Source: Planctomycetota bacterium (GTDB lineage: Bacteria; Planctomycetota; UBA8742; UBA2392). Taken from it: a DNA stretch of 56,466 nt. The DNA lies in the NCBI GenBank assembly GCA_020848275.1, contig JADLAK010000067.1:1-56466 (forward strand). The letters run 5' to 3'. A program made the position numbers and the translations under genes. Numbering within the stretch: position 1 is the first letter of the stretch; every line of letters starts with the position of its first letter. Shown here piece after piece: positions 32,698 through 47,794 of this stretch. The notes beneath the pieces are model-generated. The model did no database searches, had not been told where the DNA came from, and saw only the letters and a list, made by a program, of their open reading frames with translations.

Positions 32698-33411
32698 TTA
32701 CTTGGCCTCCTTCTTGGCAGCGGTCTTCTTGGCGGGCTTCGCTTCTTTTTCAGCCTTCTTGGCGGGCGCGGCTTTTGTCTCGCCGCCGCGCAGGCCGCCC
32801 TTGAGGGCTTCCAGCGCGTCCTTGGTCAGCACCAGGCGGCGCTGGCGCATGATTTCGTAGGCGTTGAACTGCTCGACGGGGCGAACCACCATGCGCGGCA
32901 GGTTGCGCGCCGACAGCACGAAATTCTTGTCCGGTTTGCCCAGGCCAAACAGCACGCTTCCGACCGCCAATCCCGCCGTATCCAGCGCCTTGGCAAGCTT
33001 GCGGGTGCGCGGCTTGTCGAAGCTCAGGCCGTCGAACACCGCAACTTCGTTGTCGCGGAACTTCGCCAGCAGCGCGCTCTCGAGCGCGAGCTTGCGCATC
33101 TGCGCCGGGACCTCAACGCGGTAGCTGCGCGGATGCGGACCGTGGGCGACCGAACCCTTGCGGCGGTGCGGGGCGTGCTTCTGGCCCGTACGCGCGCGGC
33201 CGGTGCCCTTTTGCTTCCAGGGCTTCTTGTTGGAGCCCGCGACGTCACCGAGGTTCTTGGTGTTGGCGTTGCCCTGGCGCTGGTTCGCCTCATAGGCATA
33301 CACCACTTCGCGCAGCGTGCGCGATTTGACCTGTTCGCCAAACACGCTTTCGTCAAAGGACACTTTGCCCTTGGACTTGCCTTCAGCGTCATAAACCGGA
33401 ATTTCAACCAT
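32698..33411 (-). CDS. rplD: 50S ribosomal protein L4 with C-terminal tail
   Basis: L4 reaches into the exit tunnel with a long loop; in many bacteria it also regulates the S10 operon. Signatures are VEIPVYDAEGKSKGKVSFDE, EVVYAYEANQRQGNANTKNLGDVAGSNKKPWKQKGTGRARTG and VARGPHPR-like VAHGPHPRSYRVEVPAQMRKLALESAL. The last 30 residues (AAPAKKAEKEAKPAKKTAAK then KEAK) are an extra basic tail. Located between rplC and rplW. Confidence 0.97.
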   Translation of the reverse strand: MVEIPVYDAEGKSKGKVSFDESVFGEQVKSRTLREVVYAYEANQRQGNANTKNLGDVAGSNKKPWKQKGTGRARTGQKHAPHRRKGSVAHGPHPRSYRVEVPAQMRKLALESALLAKFRDNEVAVFDGLSFDKPRTRKLAKALDTAGLAVGSVLFGLGKPDKNFVLSARNLPRMVVRPVEQFNAYEIMRQRRLVLTKDALEALKGGLRGGETKAAPAKKAEKEAKPAKKTAAKKEAK

Positions 33412-33450
33412 GACTGTGTCTTTCGTGTTTCTCGCAGCTCACTCGTTTTC

Positions 33451-33476
33451 GCGGACACGCTGCCGCGTGTCCCTGC
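33451..33476 (-). repeat. stop-adjacent REP hairpin A9
   Basis: Near-consensus copy (GCAGGGACACGCGGCAGCG then TGTCCGC on the minus strand). Begins 10 nt after the rplC stop. Confidence 0.8.
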
Positions 33477-33486
33477 GGATCGGTTA

Positions 33487-34209
33487 TTATTTCTTGGCCG
33501 GCGCCGCAGCCTTGGCCGGGGCGGCAGGAGCCGCCGCAGCCTGCTTGCGGATTGCGCGGTCGGGTTTGGGCATGGTCTTGGCGCGCGCCTTGCGCACGTG
33601 AATCTTGCCGCCGTTGAAGCCCGGGACCGCCCCGCGCACATACAGGAGATTGTTTTCGTTGTCGACCTTGGCGACCAGCAGGTTGCGGCTGGTCACTTGC
33701 TCGACGCCGTAGTGGCCCGCCATGCGCTTGCCCTTAAGCACGTGGGCGACGCTGGTGTTGGTGCCGCTGGAGCCCGGCTCGCGCATGAACTTCGTGCCGT
33801 GGCCGCCGGGACCGCCAAAGAAGCCGTGGCGCTTGACGCCGCCCTGGTAGCCGCGGCCTTTGGTCAGGCCGATGACATCGACCCAGTCGCCGGCCTTGAA
33901 CACATCGGCAACCTTGATGACGTCGCCCGTCTTCACCGTGGGCTTGTCCTTGGTTTTCACTTCGCCCAGCGTGCGGCGGGGCTCGGTGTTGGCCTTCTTG
34001 AAGTGGCCCTTGCGCGGTTTGTTGACGCGCGTGAGTTTGATCGAGCCGTAACCGAGCTGGATGGCGTTGTAGCCGTCGGTCTCGGTGGTCTTGACCTGCG
34101 TGACAGTGCAGGGGCCGACCTGGAGGATCGTGACGGGCACAACCTGCCCGTCGTCCTTGAAGATCTGGCTCATTTCGGCCTTGAGGCCCAGTAATGCGGT
34201 GACTGCCAT
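33487..34209 (-). CDS. rplC: 50S ribosomal protein L3
   Basis: This 240-residue L3 is an early assembly protein reaching the peptidyl-transferase centre. Signatures are LLGLKAEMSQIFKDDGQVVP, VKTGDVIKVADVFKAGDWVDV then IGLTKGRGYQGGVKRHGF, GGPGGHGTKFMREPGSSGTN and HVLKGKRMAGHYGVEQVT. An Ala/Pro/Lys tail of about 22 residues ends it (AAAAPAAPAKAAAPAKK). A strong hairpin and a family-B repeat separate it from rpsJ, which is usually close-coupled. Confidence 0.97.
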   Translation of the reverse strand: MAVTALLGLKAEMSQIFKDDGQVVPVTILQVGPCTVTQVKTTETDGYNAIQLGYGSIKLTRVNKPRKGHFKKANTEPRRTLGEVKTKDKPTVKTGDVIKVADVFKAGDWVDVIGLTKGRGYQGGVKRHGFFGGPGGHGTKFMREPGSSGTNTSVAHVLKGKRMAGHYGVEQVTSRNLLVAKVDNENNLLYVRGAVPGFNGGKIHVRKARAKTMPKPDRAIRKQAAAAPAAPAKAAAPAKK

Positions 34210-34282
34210 GGCTTGCTTCTTTCGTTTCTTGCGCGGTGCGCTCCGACTTGGCTCAAGACCAGAGGTCGGCTGTTTCTTACTT

Positions 34283-34380
34283 GTGTCGCGACATCGGCAT
34301 CCGTGCCTCGTCGCGATTTCACGCCGCTTTCGGCCTCATGGCCTCAGCGGCGGCTCGCCATACATGGCTCGTTTTTTTAT
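34283..34380. repeat. structured dispersed repeat family B, copy 2
   Basis: Multi-stem element: GGCATCCGTGCC hairpin, CGCCGC...GCGGCG stem enclosing GGCC/GGCC, and a GCCATACATGGC palindrome. It ends in a seven-T run on the + strand. Same orientation as copies 1, 3 and 4. Confidence 0.75.
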
Positions 34381-34395
34381 TCCGAGCCAGCACTG

Positions 34396-34443
34396 CAAAA
34401 ACCGGGCGGGCGGCGGGCCTTGATGATGGGCCGCGCCGCCCGC
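34396..34443 (-). terminator. strong hairpin and T-run after rpsJ
   Basis: On the minus strand, just past the rpsJ stop, a GC-rich stem of about 14 bp (GCGGGCGGCGCGGCC pairing with GGCCCGCCGCCCGC, one bulge) is followed within a few bases by GGTTTTTGC. This looks like an intrinsic terminator or attenuator between rpsJ and rplC. Confidence 0.72.
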
Positions 34444-34452
34444 GTAAACTTC

Positions 34453-34773
34453 CTACATTTTGATCTTGACCTCGACACCGGCCGGGAGATTGAGCGTCTG
34501 CAGGGCATCAACGGTGCGCGGCGTGGGCTGGCCGATATAGATCAGCCGCTTGTGCGTGCGGATTTCAAACTGCTCGCGCGACTTCTTGTCGATATGCGGG
34601 CTGCGCAAGACGGTGTAGCGATCAATATTGGTCGGCAGCGGAATAGGCCCGGAAACCATGGCCCCGCTGTCACGCGCACTCTCGCAGATCTGCTTGGCCG
34701 ACTGGTCAAGCAGCTCATGATCGTAGGCTTCAAGCCTGATCTTGATCTGCACTTTTCCCGCTTCGTTCGACAT
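34453..34773 (-). CDS. rpsJ: 30S ribosomal protein S10
   Basis: This 106-residue S10 is also NusE, a partner of NusB and NusG. Signatures are [59 protein letters not shown] and [23 protein letters not shown] 34773 gives the family length. A promoter-like sequence lies about 90 bp upstream, making rpsJ the first gene of the S10 unit here. Confidence 0.98.
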   Translation of the reverse strand: MSNEAGKVQIKIRLEAYDHELLDQSAKQICESARDSGAMVSGPIPLPTNIDRYTVLRSPHIDKKSREQFEIRTHKRLIYIGQPTPRTVDALQTLNLPAGVEVKIKM

Positions 34774-34861
34774 GACCGCTCCAGACCTCATTGCGCGCGC
34801 AATCTGTTGCGCGCGCTCAACTTACGTTTGTCAGATTCCCGTCCAAAAATTTGGAGCGAGA

Positions 34862-34890
34862 AAGTTAGCTTCCTTATCCACACCCGTCAA
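34862..34890 (-). promoter_or_regulatory. candidate σ70-type promoter of the S10 operon
   Basis: The minus strand has TTGACG, a 17-bp spacer, then TAACTT. The following TCTCGCTCCAAATTT nearly matches the tRNA-tuf promoter downstream sequence (TCCCGCTCCAAATTT). GC-rich discriminators are typical of stringently controlled translation promoters. Confidence 0.62.
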
Positions 34891-34896
34891 CTACTG

Positions 34897-34989
34897 GTGT
34901 CGCGTCTCGACATCCATGTCTCGCCGCGATTTCACGCCGCATTCGGCCTTGCGGCCTCCGCGGCGGTCGCCTTCCGTGACTCTTTTTCA
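34897..34989. repeat. structured dispersed repeat family B, copy 3
   Basis: Same stem layout as copy 2, with paired changes: GGCA/TGCC becomes GACA/TGTC in the first hairpin, and GCGGCG remains paired with CGCCGC. Lies upstream of the S10 promoter, after fusA. Confidence 0.72.
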
Positions 34990-35006
34990 CACCCTTCAAC
35001 AACGTA

Positions 35007-37139
35007 CTACTTGCGGCGTTGCGGGCCCGCGCGCTCCGTCATGATCTTTTCCTTGATGTGCGGCGGCGTCTTCTCGTAGCGATAGGGCTCCATCGAGTAG
35101 TTCGCGCGGCCCTGGCTCAGGCCGCGGATGGCCTGGACGTAGCCGAACATTTCCGACAGCGGCGCAACCGCCTGGATGATGCGGATGTCGTTGTCGGGCT
35201 CCATGCCCTCGATGCGCGCGCGGCGCGAGTTGAGGTCGCCGACGATCGGGCCGACGAACTCTTCAGGCACGCGCACTTCCACCTTCATCACGGGCTCGAG
35301 AATATCCGTGCCGACTTCGTCCAGCAGCGTGCGGAACGCAATGCGCGCCGCGTCGCGGTAGGCGAAGTCCTTGGAGTCAACGTCGTGATAGCTGCCGTCG
35401 TACACCGCGGCCTTGAAGCCCATGACAGGATAGTTGGCCTTGCCGCCCGAGAGCGCCGTGTCGCGCACGCCTTCCTCGACGTTCTTGATGAACTGGCGCG
35501 GAATGCTGCCGCCGACGGTGTCATCCTCGAACTCGACCTGGTCCCACTTGTCGTCGCCCAGCATCTCCCAGCGAATCTTGCAATGGCCGTACGAGCCCGC
35601 GCCGCCTGACTGCTTCTTGTGCAGGCCTTCGGTTTCGACGGGCTGGCCGACCTTCAGCGCCGGCAGTTCGCGGTATGCAACGCGCGGCTGGCCAACCACG
35701 GCCTCGACGCGGAACTCGTTGAGAATGCGCGAGCGGATGATGTCGAGGTGGAGTTCGCCCATGCCTGAAATGACGGTCTGCTGGGTTTCCGCATCGAGCT
35801 TAACCTTGAACGTCGGGTCGTCCTTCATCATCTTCTGCAGCGCGTACGAGAGTTTTTCGCGGTCCGCGTTGGTCTTGGGCTCGATCGACATCGAGATAAC
35901 CGTCGCGGGGAACGTGATGGCGCCAAGCACCAGCGGCCTGTCTTCATTACATAGCGTGTCGCCGGTGACGGTGTTGCCGAGGCCGACCGCGGCAACGATG
36001 TCGCCGGCAATGGCCGTGGGAAGCACTTCACGCTCGTTGGCGAACATGCGGAACAAACGCGTGACGCGCTCGCGCCGCTTGATGCGCGCGTTGTACAGCG
36101 TAGCACCCTGCTCAAGCGTGCCGGAATAAATGCGCAGGTACGTGAGGTCACCGTGTTCGTCGGTCACGGTCTTGAACGCCATGAGCGCCAGCGGGCCCTT
36201 GGGGTCGCAAGTCAGCTTGACGATCTCGGGATTGTCGGGATCCTTGGGGTCCTTCGCCTCGACCGGCGGCATGTCAAGCGGGCTGGGCAGATACCACACC
36301 ACCGCGTTAATCATGTCCTGCACAGCCTTGTAGCGATAAGCGCTGCCGCAAACCACGGGCACAAGCTTGAAGCTGATGGCGCCTTTGCGCAGCGCAGCGC
36401 GGATCATCTCCGGCGTCACCTTCTCCATCTTGTCTTCAATGACAAGCTCGGCGATCGCGTCATCAACGTCGCCGCACTTTTCAATCATGTGCTGGCGCGC
36501 GAATTGCGCGTCCTCAAGCATGTCGGCGGGGATGGGATGCACGACGACTTCCTTGCCGTCCTGTCCCTCAAACGAATGCGCCTTCATGTCGATCAGGTCG
36601 ATGACGCCCTTGAACTCGACTTCTTCGCCCCACGGAAGCTGCACCGGCACCGGGTTGGTGCCCAGGCGCTTGATCATGGAGTCGACGGACTTTTTGAAGC
36701 TCGCGCCGATCTTGTCCATCTTGTTGATGAACGCGATGCGCGGGACCTTGTACTTGTTGGCCTGGCGCCAGACGGTTTCGGACTGCGCCTCGACGCCTTC
36801 CTTGCCGTCGAACACGACCACAGCGCCGTCGAGCACGCGCAAGCTGCGCTCGACCTCGGCCGTGAAATCCACGTGCCCGGGAGTGTCGATCAGGTTAATG
36901 CCGTGCTTGACCTTGGAGATCGGGTCGTCCCAGAAAGTCGAGACGGCGGCGCTCACGATGGTGATGCCGCGTTCACGTTCTTCCTTCAGGTAATCGGTGA
37001 CGGTGGTGCCGTCGTCGATGTCGCCGGGCTTGTGGATCATGCCCGTGTAGAACAACACGCGTTCGGTCGTCGTCGTCTTGCCGGCGTCAATGTGCGCGCA
37101 AATTCCGATGTTGCGCCAATACTTAAGGTCGATCGCCAT
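35007..37139 (-). CDS. fusA: elongation factor G
   Basis: This 710-residue translocase GTPase has G1 [11 protein letters not shown] (16-26), switch [10 protein letters not shown] (about 85-92) and G4 NKMDKIG (about 139-145). Domain IV shows [16 protein letters not shown] and domain [28 protein letters not shown]. The ending shows [21 protein letters not shown] precedes ATG 37139. It is close to classical FusA rather than the paralogue involved in recycling. The 269-bp leader to rpsG has its own promoter-like sequence. Confidence 0.98.
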   Translation of the reverse strand: MAIDLKYWRNIGICAHIDAGKTTTTERVLFYTGMIHKPGDIDDGTTVTDYLKEERERGITIVSAAVSTFWDDPISKVKHGINLIDTPGHVDFTAEVERSLRVLDGAVVVFDGKEGVEAQSETVWRQANKYKVPRIAFINKMDKIGASFKKSVDSMIKRLGTNPVPVQLPWGEEVEFKGVIDLIDMKAHSFEGQDGKEVVVHPIPADMLEDAQFARQHMIEKCGDVDDAIAELVIEDKMEKVTPEMIRAALRKGAISFKLVPVVCGSAYRYKAVQDMINAVVWYLPSPLDMPPVEAKDPKDPDNPEIVKLTCDPKGPLALMAFKTVTDEHGDLTYLRIYSGTLEQGATLYNARIKRRERVTRLFRMFANEREVLPTAIAGDIVAAVGLGNTVTGDTLCNEDRPLVLGAITFPATVISMSIEPKTNADREKLSYALQKMMKDDPTFKVKLDAETQQTVISGMGELHLDIIRSRILNEFRVEAVVGQPRVAYRELPALKVGQPVETEGLHKKQSGGAGSYGHCKIRWEMLGDDKWDQVEFEDDTVGGSIPRQFIKNVEEGVRDTALSGGKANYPVMGFKAAVYDGSYHDVDSKDFAYRDAARIAFRTLLDEVGTDILEPVMKVEVRVPEEFVGPIVGDLNSRRARIEGMEPDNDIRIIQAVAPLSEMFGYVQAIRGLSQGRANYSMEPYRYEKTPPHIKEKIMTERAGPQRRK

Positions 37140-37358
37140 CTCAAATCTCTCCGTGCCACCGTCCCCAAAACTATGCGGGCCGACTCCCTTGTTTCAGGCG
37201 GTCGGCCCGGACGCCCATTAGCGTCCGCCTCGCGCCTGAAACTTGCCTGACTCGACTGAATGAGTCACGCAGTCTTTCAGTGCTCGCCTCCCGCCAGCAT
37301 CCGGGAAGCCTGTATTCATCCCTTTGTACTTCCACCCGCCTTTATCAACGGGGCGCAA

Positions 37359-37386
37359 AGTGTAACGGCCCGCCTGAGGGTGTCAA
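37359..37386 (-). promoter_or_regulatory. candidate promoter of fusA
   Basis: The minus strand has TTGACA, a 16-bp spacer, then TACACT, about 220 bp before fusA. The -35 consensus is perfect. The hexamer lies in the loop of an inverted repeat (37366-37394). Confidence 0.62.
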
Positions 37387-37394
37387 GCGGGCCG
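37366..37394. promoter_or_regulatory. perfect inverted repeat around the fusA -35 region
   Basis: CGGCCCGC and GCGGGCCG (8 bp each) flank a 13-bp centre that contains the -35 hexamer. It could be the rpsG terminator stem without a T-tract, or an operator. The position 15 bp past the rpsG stop allows either. Confidence 0.5.
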
Positions 37395-37408
37395 CTGAAG
37401 ACTCATCT

Positions 37409-37882
37409 CTACCATGCAAAGTGCGCAAAGGCCTTGTTCGCGTCCGCCATGCGGTGCGTCTCTTCACGCTTCTTGACCGCCGCACCTTCGCGTTTGTACG
37501 CGTCGCCGAGTTCTTCGGCCAGGCGAATCGACATTGGCTTGCCCTTGCGCGCGCGCGCGGCCTGGATCAGCCAGCGCACGGCCAGCGCCTGCTGGCGCTT
37601 CTTGTTGACTTCCATCGGGACCTGGTAAGTCGCGCCGCCGACGCGCTTGGAGCGCACTTCGACGACGGGGCGGCAGTTGTTCAGCGCCTCGTTGAAAACT
37701 TCAACCGGGTCTTTGTCCGGCACCTTCTTCTTCAATTGGTCCAGCGCGTCATACACGATGTTTTGTGCGACCGTCTTCTTGCCCTGGTACATGATGCAGT
37801 TGATGAATTTGCTCAGCAGCTTGTTGGCATGCGCAGGGTCAGGCTTGAGAAAGCGTTCTGTCGACTTGTAGTTACGCGGCAT
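37409..37882 (-). CDS. rpsG: 30S ribosomal protein S7
   Basis: This 157-residue S7 nucleates the 30S head. It begins MPRNYKSTERFLKPDPAHAN, then LLSKFINCIMYQGKKTVAQN and VEVRSKRVGGATYQVPMEVN, and ends ADANKAFAHFAW. The length is normal and there are no tails. It is separated from rpsL by 310 bp that include a terminator, a word-type hairpin and its own promoter. Confidence 0.98.
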   Translation of the reverse strand: MPRNYKSTERFLKPDPAHANKLLSKFINCIMYQGKKTVAQNIVYDALDQLKKKVPDKDPVEVFNEALNNCRPVVEVRSKRVGGATYQVPMEVNKKRQQALAVRWLIQAARARKGKPMSIRLAEELGDAYKREGAAVKKREETHRMADANKAFAHFAW

Positions 37883-37961
37883 TCGCTCGATCTCCTATCG
37901 GGGCGTTGGCCCCAAACCCCTTGGGCTTCGGCCTCTGCGGCCTTTCGCTCAAGGGGGCGGA

Positions 37962-37989
37962 AAGATAGCAACGCGCGTCGAAGCGTCAA
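37962..37989 (-). promoter_or_regulatory. candidate promoter of rpsG
   Basis: The minus strand has TTGACG, a 16-bp spacer, then TATCTT followed by TCCGCCCCC. The GCCCGCTTGAC context before the -35 is shared with the fusA promoter, and TATCTTTCC with the tRNA-tuf promoter. About 80 bp before rpsG. Confidence 0.62.
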
Positions 37990-38030
37990 GCGGGCGAAAC
38001 CGGAATGTTCGGTGAATGTTAGTAATGAGG

Positions 38031-38115
38031 GTTCAGGTGCAGGTTCAGGTCCAGGTCAAGAAAAAGCACGCACGACAATTTCTGTTTTTCTGAACCTGAA
38101 CCTTGATCTGAACCT
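38031..38115. repeat. word-type hairpin C5 between rpsL and rpsG
   Basis: The left arm is GTTCAGGTGCAGGTTCAGGT then CCAGGTCAAGAA. The right arm is TTTCTGAACCTGAACCTTGA then TCTGAACC. (T)CAGGT words pair with ACCTGA words. Confidence 0.7.
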
Positions 38116-38117
38116 CG

Positions 38118-38153
38118 CAAAAGAAAACGACCCCCGAAAATTCGGAGGTCGTT
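38118..38153 (-). terminator. intrinsic terminator of rpsL
   Basis: On the minus strand a stem AACGACCTCCGAA with loop TT and the complementary arm (one G/T variation) is followed by TTTCTTTTGC. It lies 40 bp past the rpsL stop. A clear stem with a T-tract. Confidence 0.85.
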
Positions 38154-38192
38154 CAACACTCTCAATCCAAAAACCACATTCTCAATTCAAAC

Positions 38193-38564
38193 CTACTTGC
38201 CGCGCTTGGCGCCGTACTTCGAGCGGCTCTGCTTGCGGCCATCAACGCCCTGGCAGTCGAGCGCGCCGCGCACGATGTGGTAGCGCACGCCGGGAAGGTC
38301 GCGCACGCGACCGCCGCGGATCAACACAATGTTGTGTTCCTGCAGGTTGTGGCCCTCGCCCGGGATGTAGGCGGTGACTTCACGCTGGTTGGAAAGGCGC
38401 ACACGCGCGATCTTGCGCAGCGCCGAGTTCGGCTTCTTGGGCGTCGTGGTCTTGACCTGCAGGCATACGCCGCGCTTGTACTGGCAGGCGTCGAGCGCAG
38501 GACTCTTGCTCTTGGAAACCATCTTGCGGCGGGGCCGCTTGCAAAGCTGGTTCATCGTCGGCAC
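38193..38564 (-). CDS. rpsL: 30S ribosomal protein S12
   Basis: This 123-residue S12 of the decoding centre reads (M)[20 protein letters not shown], then [40 protein letters not shown] and [16 protein letters not shown] choose GTG 38564: the conserved (V/M)PTxNQL follows it and GGAG lies 9 bases upstream. An ATG 15 bases earlier overlaps that Shine-Dalgarno and adds five unconserved residues. The Lys residues linked to streptomycin response appear wild type. Confidence 0.96.
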   Translation of the reverse strand: MPTMNQLCKRPRRKMVSKSKSPALDACQYKRGVCLQVKTTTPKKPNSALRKIARVRLSNQREVTAYIPGEGHNLQEHNIVLIRGGRVRDLPGVRYHIVRGALDCQGVDGRKQSRSKYGAKRGK

Positions 38565-38594
38565 GTCGGTGTTCTCCAAATCAGAAGGGCCGAG

Positions 38595-38621
38595 AGTTTA
38601 CTAATCGGCCGGGGATTTCAA
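38595..38621 (-). promoter_or_regulatory. weak candidate promoter of rpsL
   Basis: The minus strand has TTGAAA, a 15-bp spacer, then TAAACT followed by CTCGGCCC. The spacer is short. It lies about 30 bp before rpsL, which would leave a very short leader. Confidence 0.38.
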
Positions 38622-38630
38622 GAGCAGGCG

Positions 38631-38707
38631 CACGCTAATTTTGGATTTTGGATTGGCGCTACCGCGCCCCGCGCGTCCTGAATCCACATTCGACAATCCA
38701 CAATTGA
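38631..38707. repeat. word-type hairpin C6 between rpoC and rpsL
   Basis: The left arm is CTAATTTTGGATTTTGGATT. The right arm is CTGAATCCACATTCGACAAT then CCACAATTG. Its CGCACGCTAATTTTGGATTT and GGATTGGCGCTACCGCGCC blocks are identical to those of C9 (49173-49250). Confidence 0.75.
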
Positions 38708-38736
38708 ACCGGGACAGACGTTCTGTCTGTCCCGGT
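38708..38736 (-). terminator. hairpin after rpoC
   Basis: Perfect 12-bp stem ACCGGGACAGAC/GTCTGTCCCGGT with a 5-nt loop, 20 bp past the rpoC stop on the minus strand. No T-tract follows, so it may be an RNA-stabilising or processing hairpin rather than a terminator. Confidence 0.55.
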
Positions 38737-38755
38737 CGAACAATCCCAATCAACA

Positions 38756-42973
<4,218 letters not shown>

Positions 42974-43046
42974 GTGTCGTCTCTTCCTTCGTTAGCGGCC
43001 AATTTTGTTGGCCGAGTTATTTTTCTTCGGTTACTCCGCGTCATTT

Positions 43047-43144
43047 GGGGTTCTAGGTTCTAAGTGTTAGGTTTTAGGCAAAGCCCGCGATCGGCTGCGC
43101 CAATACCCATTCAACCCAGTTCCTAAAACCCAATACCTAGAACC
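43047..43144. repeat. word-type hairpin C7 between rpoB and rpoC
   Basis: The left arm is GGGGTTCTAGGTTCTAAGTG then TTAGGTTTTAGG. The right arm is CCTAAAACCCAATACCTAGA then ACC. (C)TAGGTT words pair with AACC(T)AG words around a 45-bp centre. Confidence 0.75.
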
Positions 43145-43148
43145 TGCT

Positions 43149-46901
<3,753 letters not shown>

Positions 46902-47098
46902 GGACATTCCTTAGTTAACTCACCTGAAGGGCGGAATTATTCGCCCGTGGTCACCGGCATAAACACAATCGGGGCATGCCGGCGGGGGCCGGCAGCCCTG
47001 AGTTTTTGTCACGTTTCCTGAGGTCCCGGCGAGCGAGAGCCGACCCTGTTCGGCCCTACGCGCGCCATGCTGGTTGCAGGTACGCGAAAGAAGATTCC

Positions 47099-47122
47099 GC
47101 GGGGGCGCCAAAGCGCCCCCGC
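47099..47122 (-). terminator. attenuator hairpin between rplL and rpoB
   Basis: Perfect 10-bp stem GCGGGGGCGC/GCGCCCCCGC with a TTTG loop, 10 bp past the rplL stop. On the minus strand it is followed by GGAATCTTCTTT. Partial terminators at this site are known from other bacteria and lower rpoBC relative to rplJL. Confidence 0.7.
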
Positions 47123-47132
47123 GTGTATGACA

Positions 47133-47531
47133 CTACTTCAGTTCGACCTTGGCGCCAGACTCTTCCAGCTTCTTCTTTAGAGCCTCGGCCTCGGCCTGCG
47201 GCAGGCCTTCCTTGACCGGCTTGGGCGCGCCCTCGACCAGCGCCTTGGCTTCCGCCAGGCCCAGGCCCGTGGCTTCGCGAACCACCTTGATCACCGGGAT
47301 CTTCTTGTCCGGGGCCGAGATGGAAACGAGCACCACGTTGAACTCGGTCTTGGCTTCCGCAGCCGCCGGGGCAGCAGCGCCCCCGCCGGCCGCCGGGGCG
47401 GCAGCAGCCGCAACCGCCTGGGCCTTGACCTCGAACTTTTCCTCGAACGCCTTCACGAAATCGCGAACCTCGAGGAGATTCCACGTCGAAACTTCATCCA
47501 GAACCTTGTTGATCTTTTCGGCTACCGCCAT
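47133..47531 (-). CDS. rplL: 50S ribosomal protein L7/L12
   Basis: This 132-residue stalk protein has the N-terminal dimerisation part ([30 protein letters not shown]), an Ala/Gly/Pro hinge (about 38-60) and the factor-binding C-terminal domain ([38 protein letters not shown]). AGGAGAAGG lies just before ATG 47531. The Ala/Gly hinge is slightly long. 263 bp separate it from rplJ, much more than usual, and hold a word-type hairpin. Confidence 0.98.
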   Translation of the reverse strand: MAVAEKINKVLDEVSTWNLLEVRDFVKAFEEKFEVKAQAVAAAAAPAAGGGAAAPAAAEAKTEFNVVLVSISAPDKKIPVIKVVREATGLGLAEAKALVEGAPKPVKEGLPQAEAEALKKKLEESGAKVELK

Positions 47532-47576
47532 GACCTTCTCCTGATTTAGAGCCGGCCTCAATTTTGAGCCGGATCC

Positions 47577-47722
47577 TTCGATTGTGGATTTTGGATTGTG
47601 GATTCCGGAGTGCCGCGGCTGTTGCCGCACGCATCCCGCATCCGCACGTCCAATCCCTCTTCAGTTCCTTGGACTTGCGATTCTGGCACACTCCAAAATC
47701 GAAAATCCAAAATCCAAAATGT
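47577..47722. repeat. word-type hairpin C8 between rplJ and rplL
   Basis: The left arm is CTTCGATTGTGGATTTTGGA then TTGTGGATTCC. The right arm is CCAAAATCGAAAATCCAAAA then TCCAAAATG. GGATT(TT) words pair with AATCC words across a centre of about 90 bp. Confidence 0.72.
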
Positions 47723-47794
47723 TCGAACTTCCCGTGTCCCTTCGCGGCCACACCCGACTATGAACAGGCAACCCGCGACCACTGCGAAAATCGG

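Larger units (their letters stand above)
37883..38192. other. spacer between rpsL and rpsG
   Basis: This 310-bp region holds, in transcription order, a terminator for rpsL (38118-38153), word-type hairpin C5 (38031-38115), a promoter for rpsG (37962-37989) and a CCCCTTG/CAAGGGG inverted repeat (37916-37957). No coding frame is credible. Confidence 0.65.

Noticed and set aside
15120..33476. CRISPR array or direct-repeat array formed by the 26-bp family A copies
   Set aside because: Copies are irregularly spaced by whole genes, palindromic and lack spacer-like units; they are dispersed hairpins.
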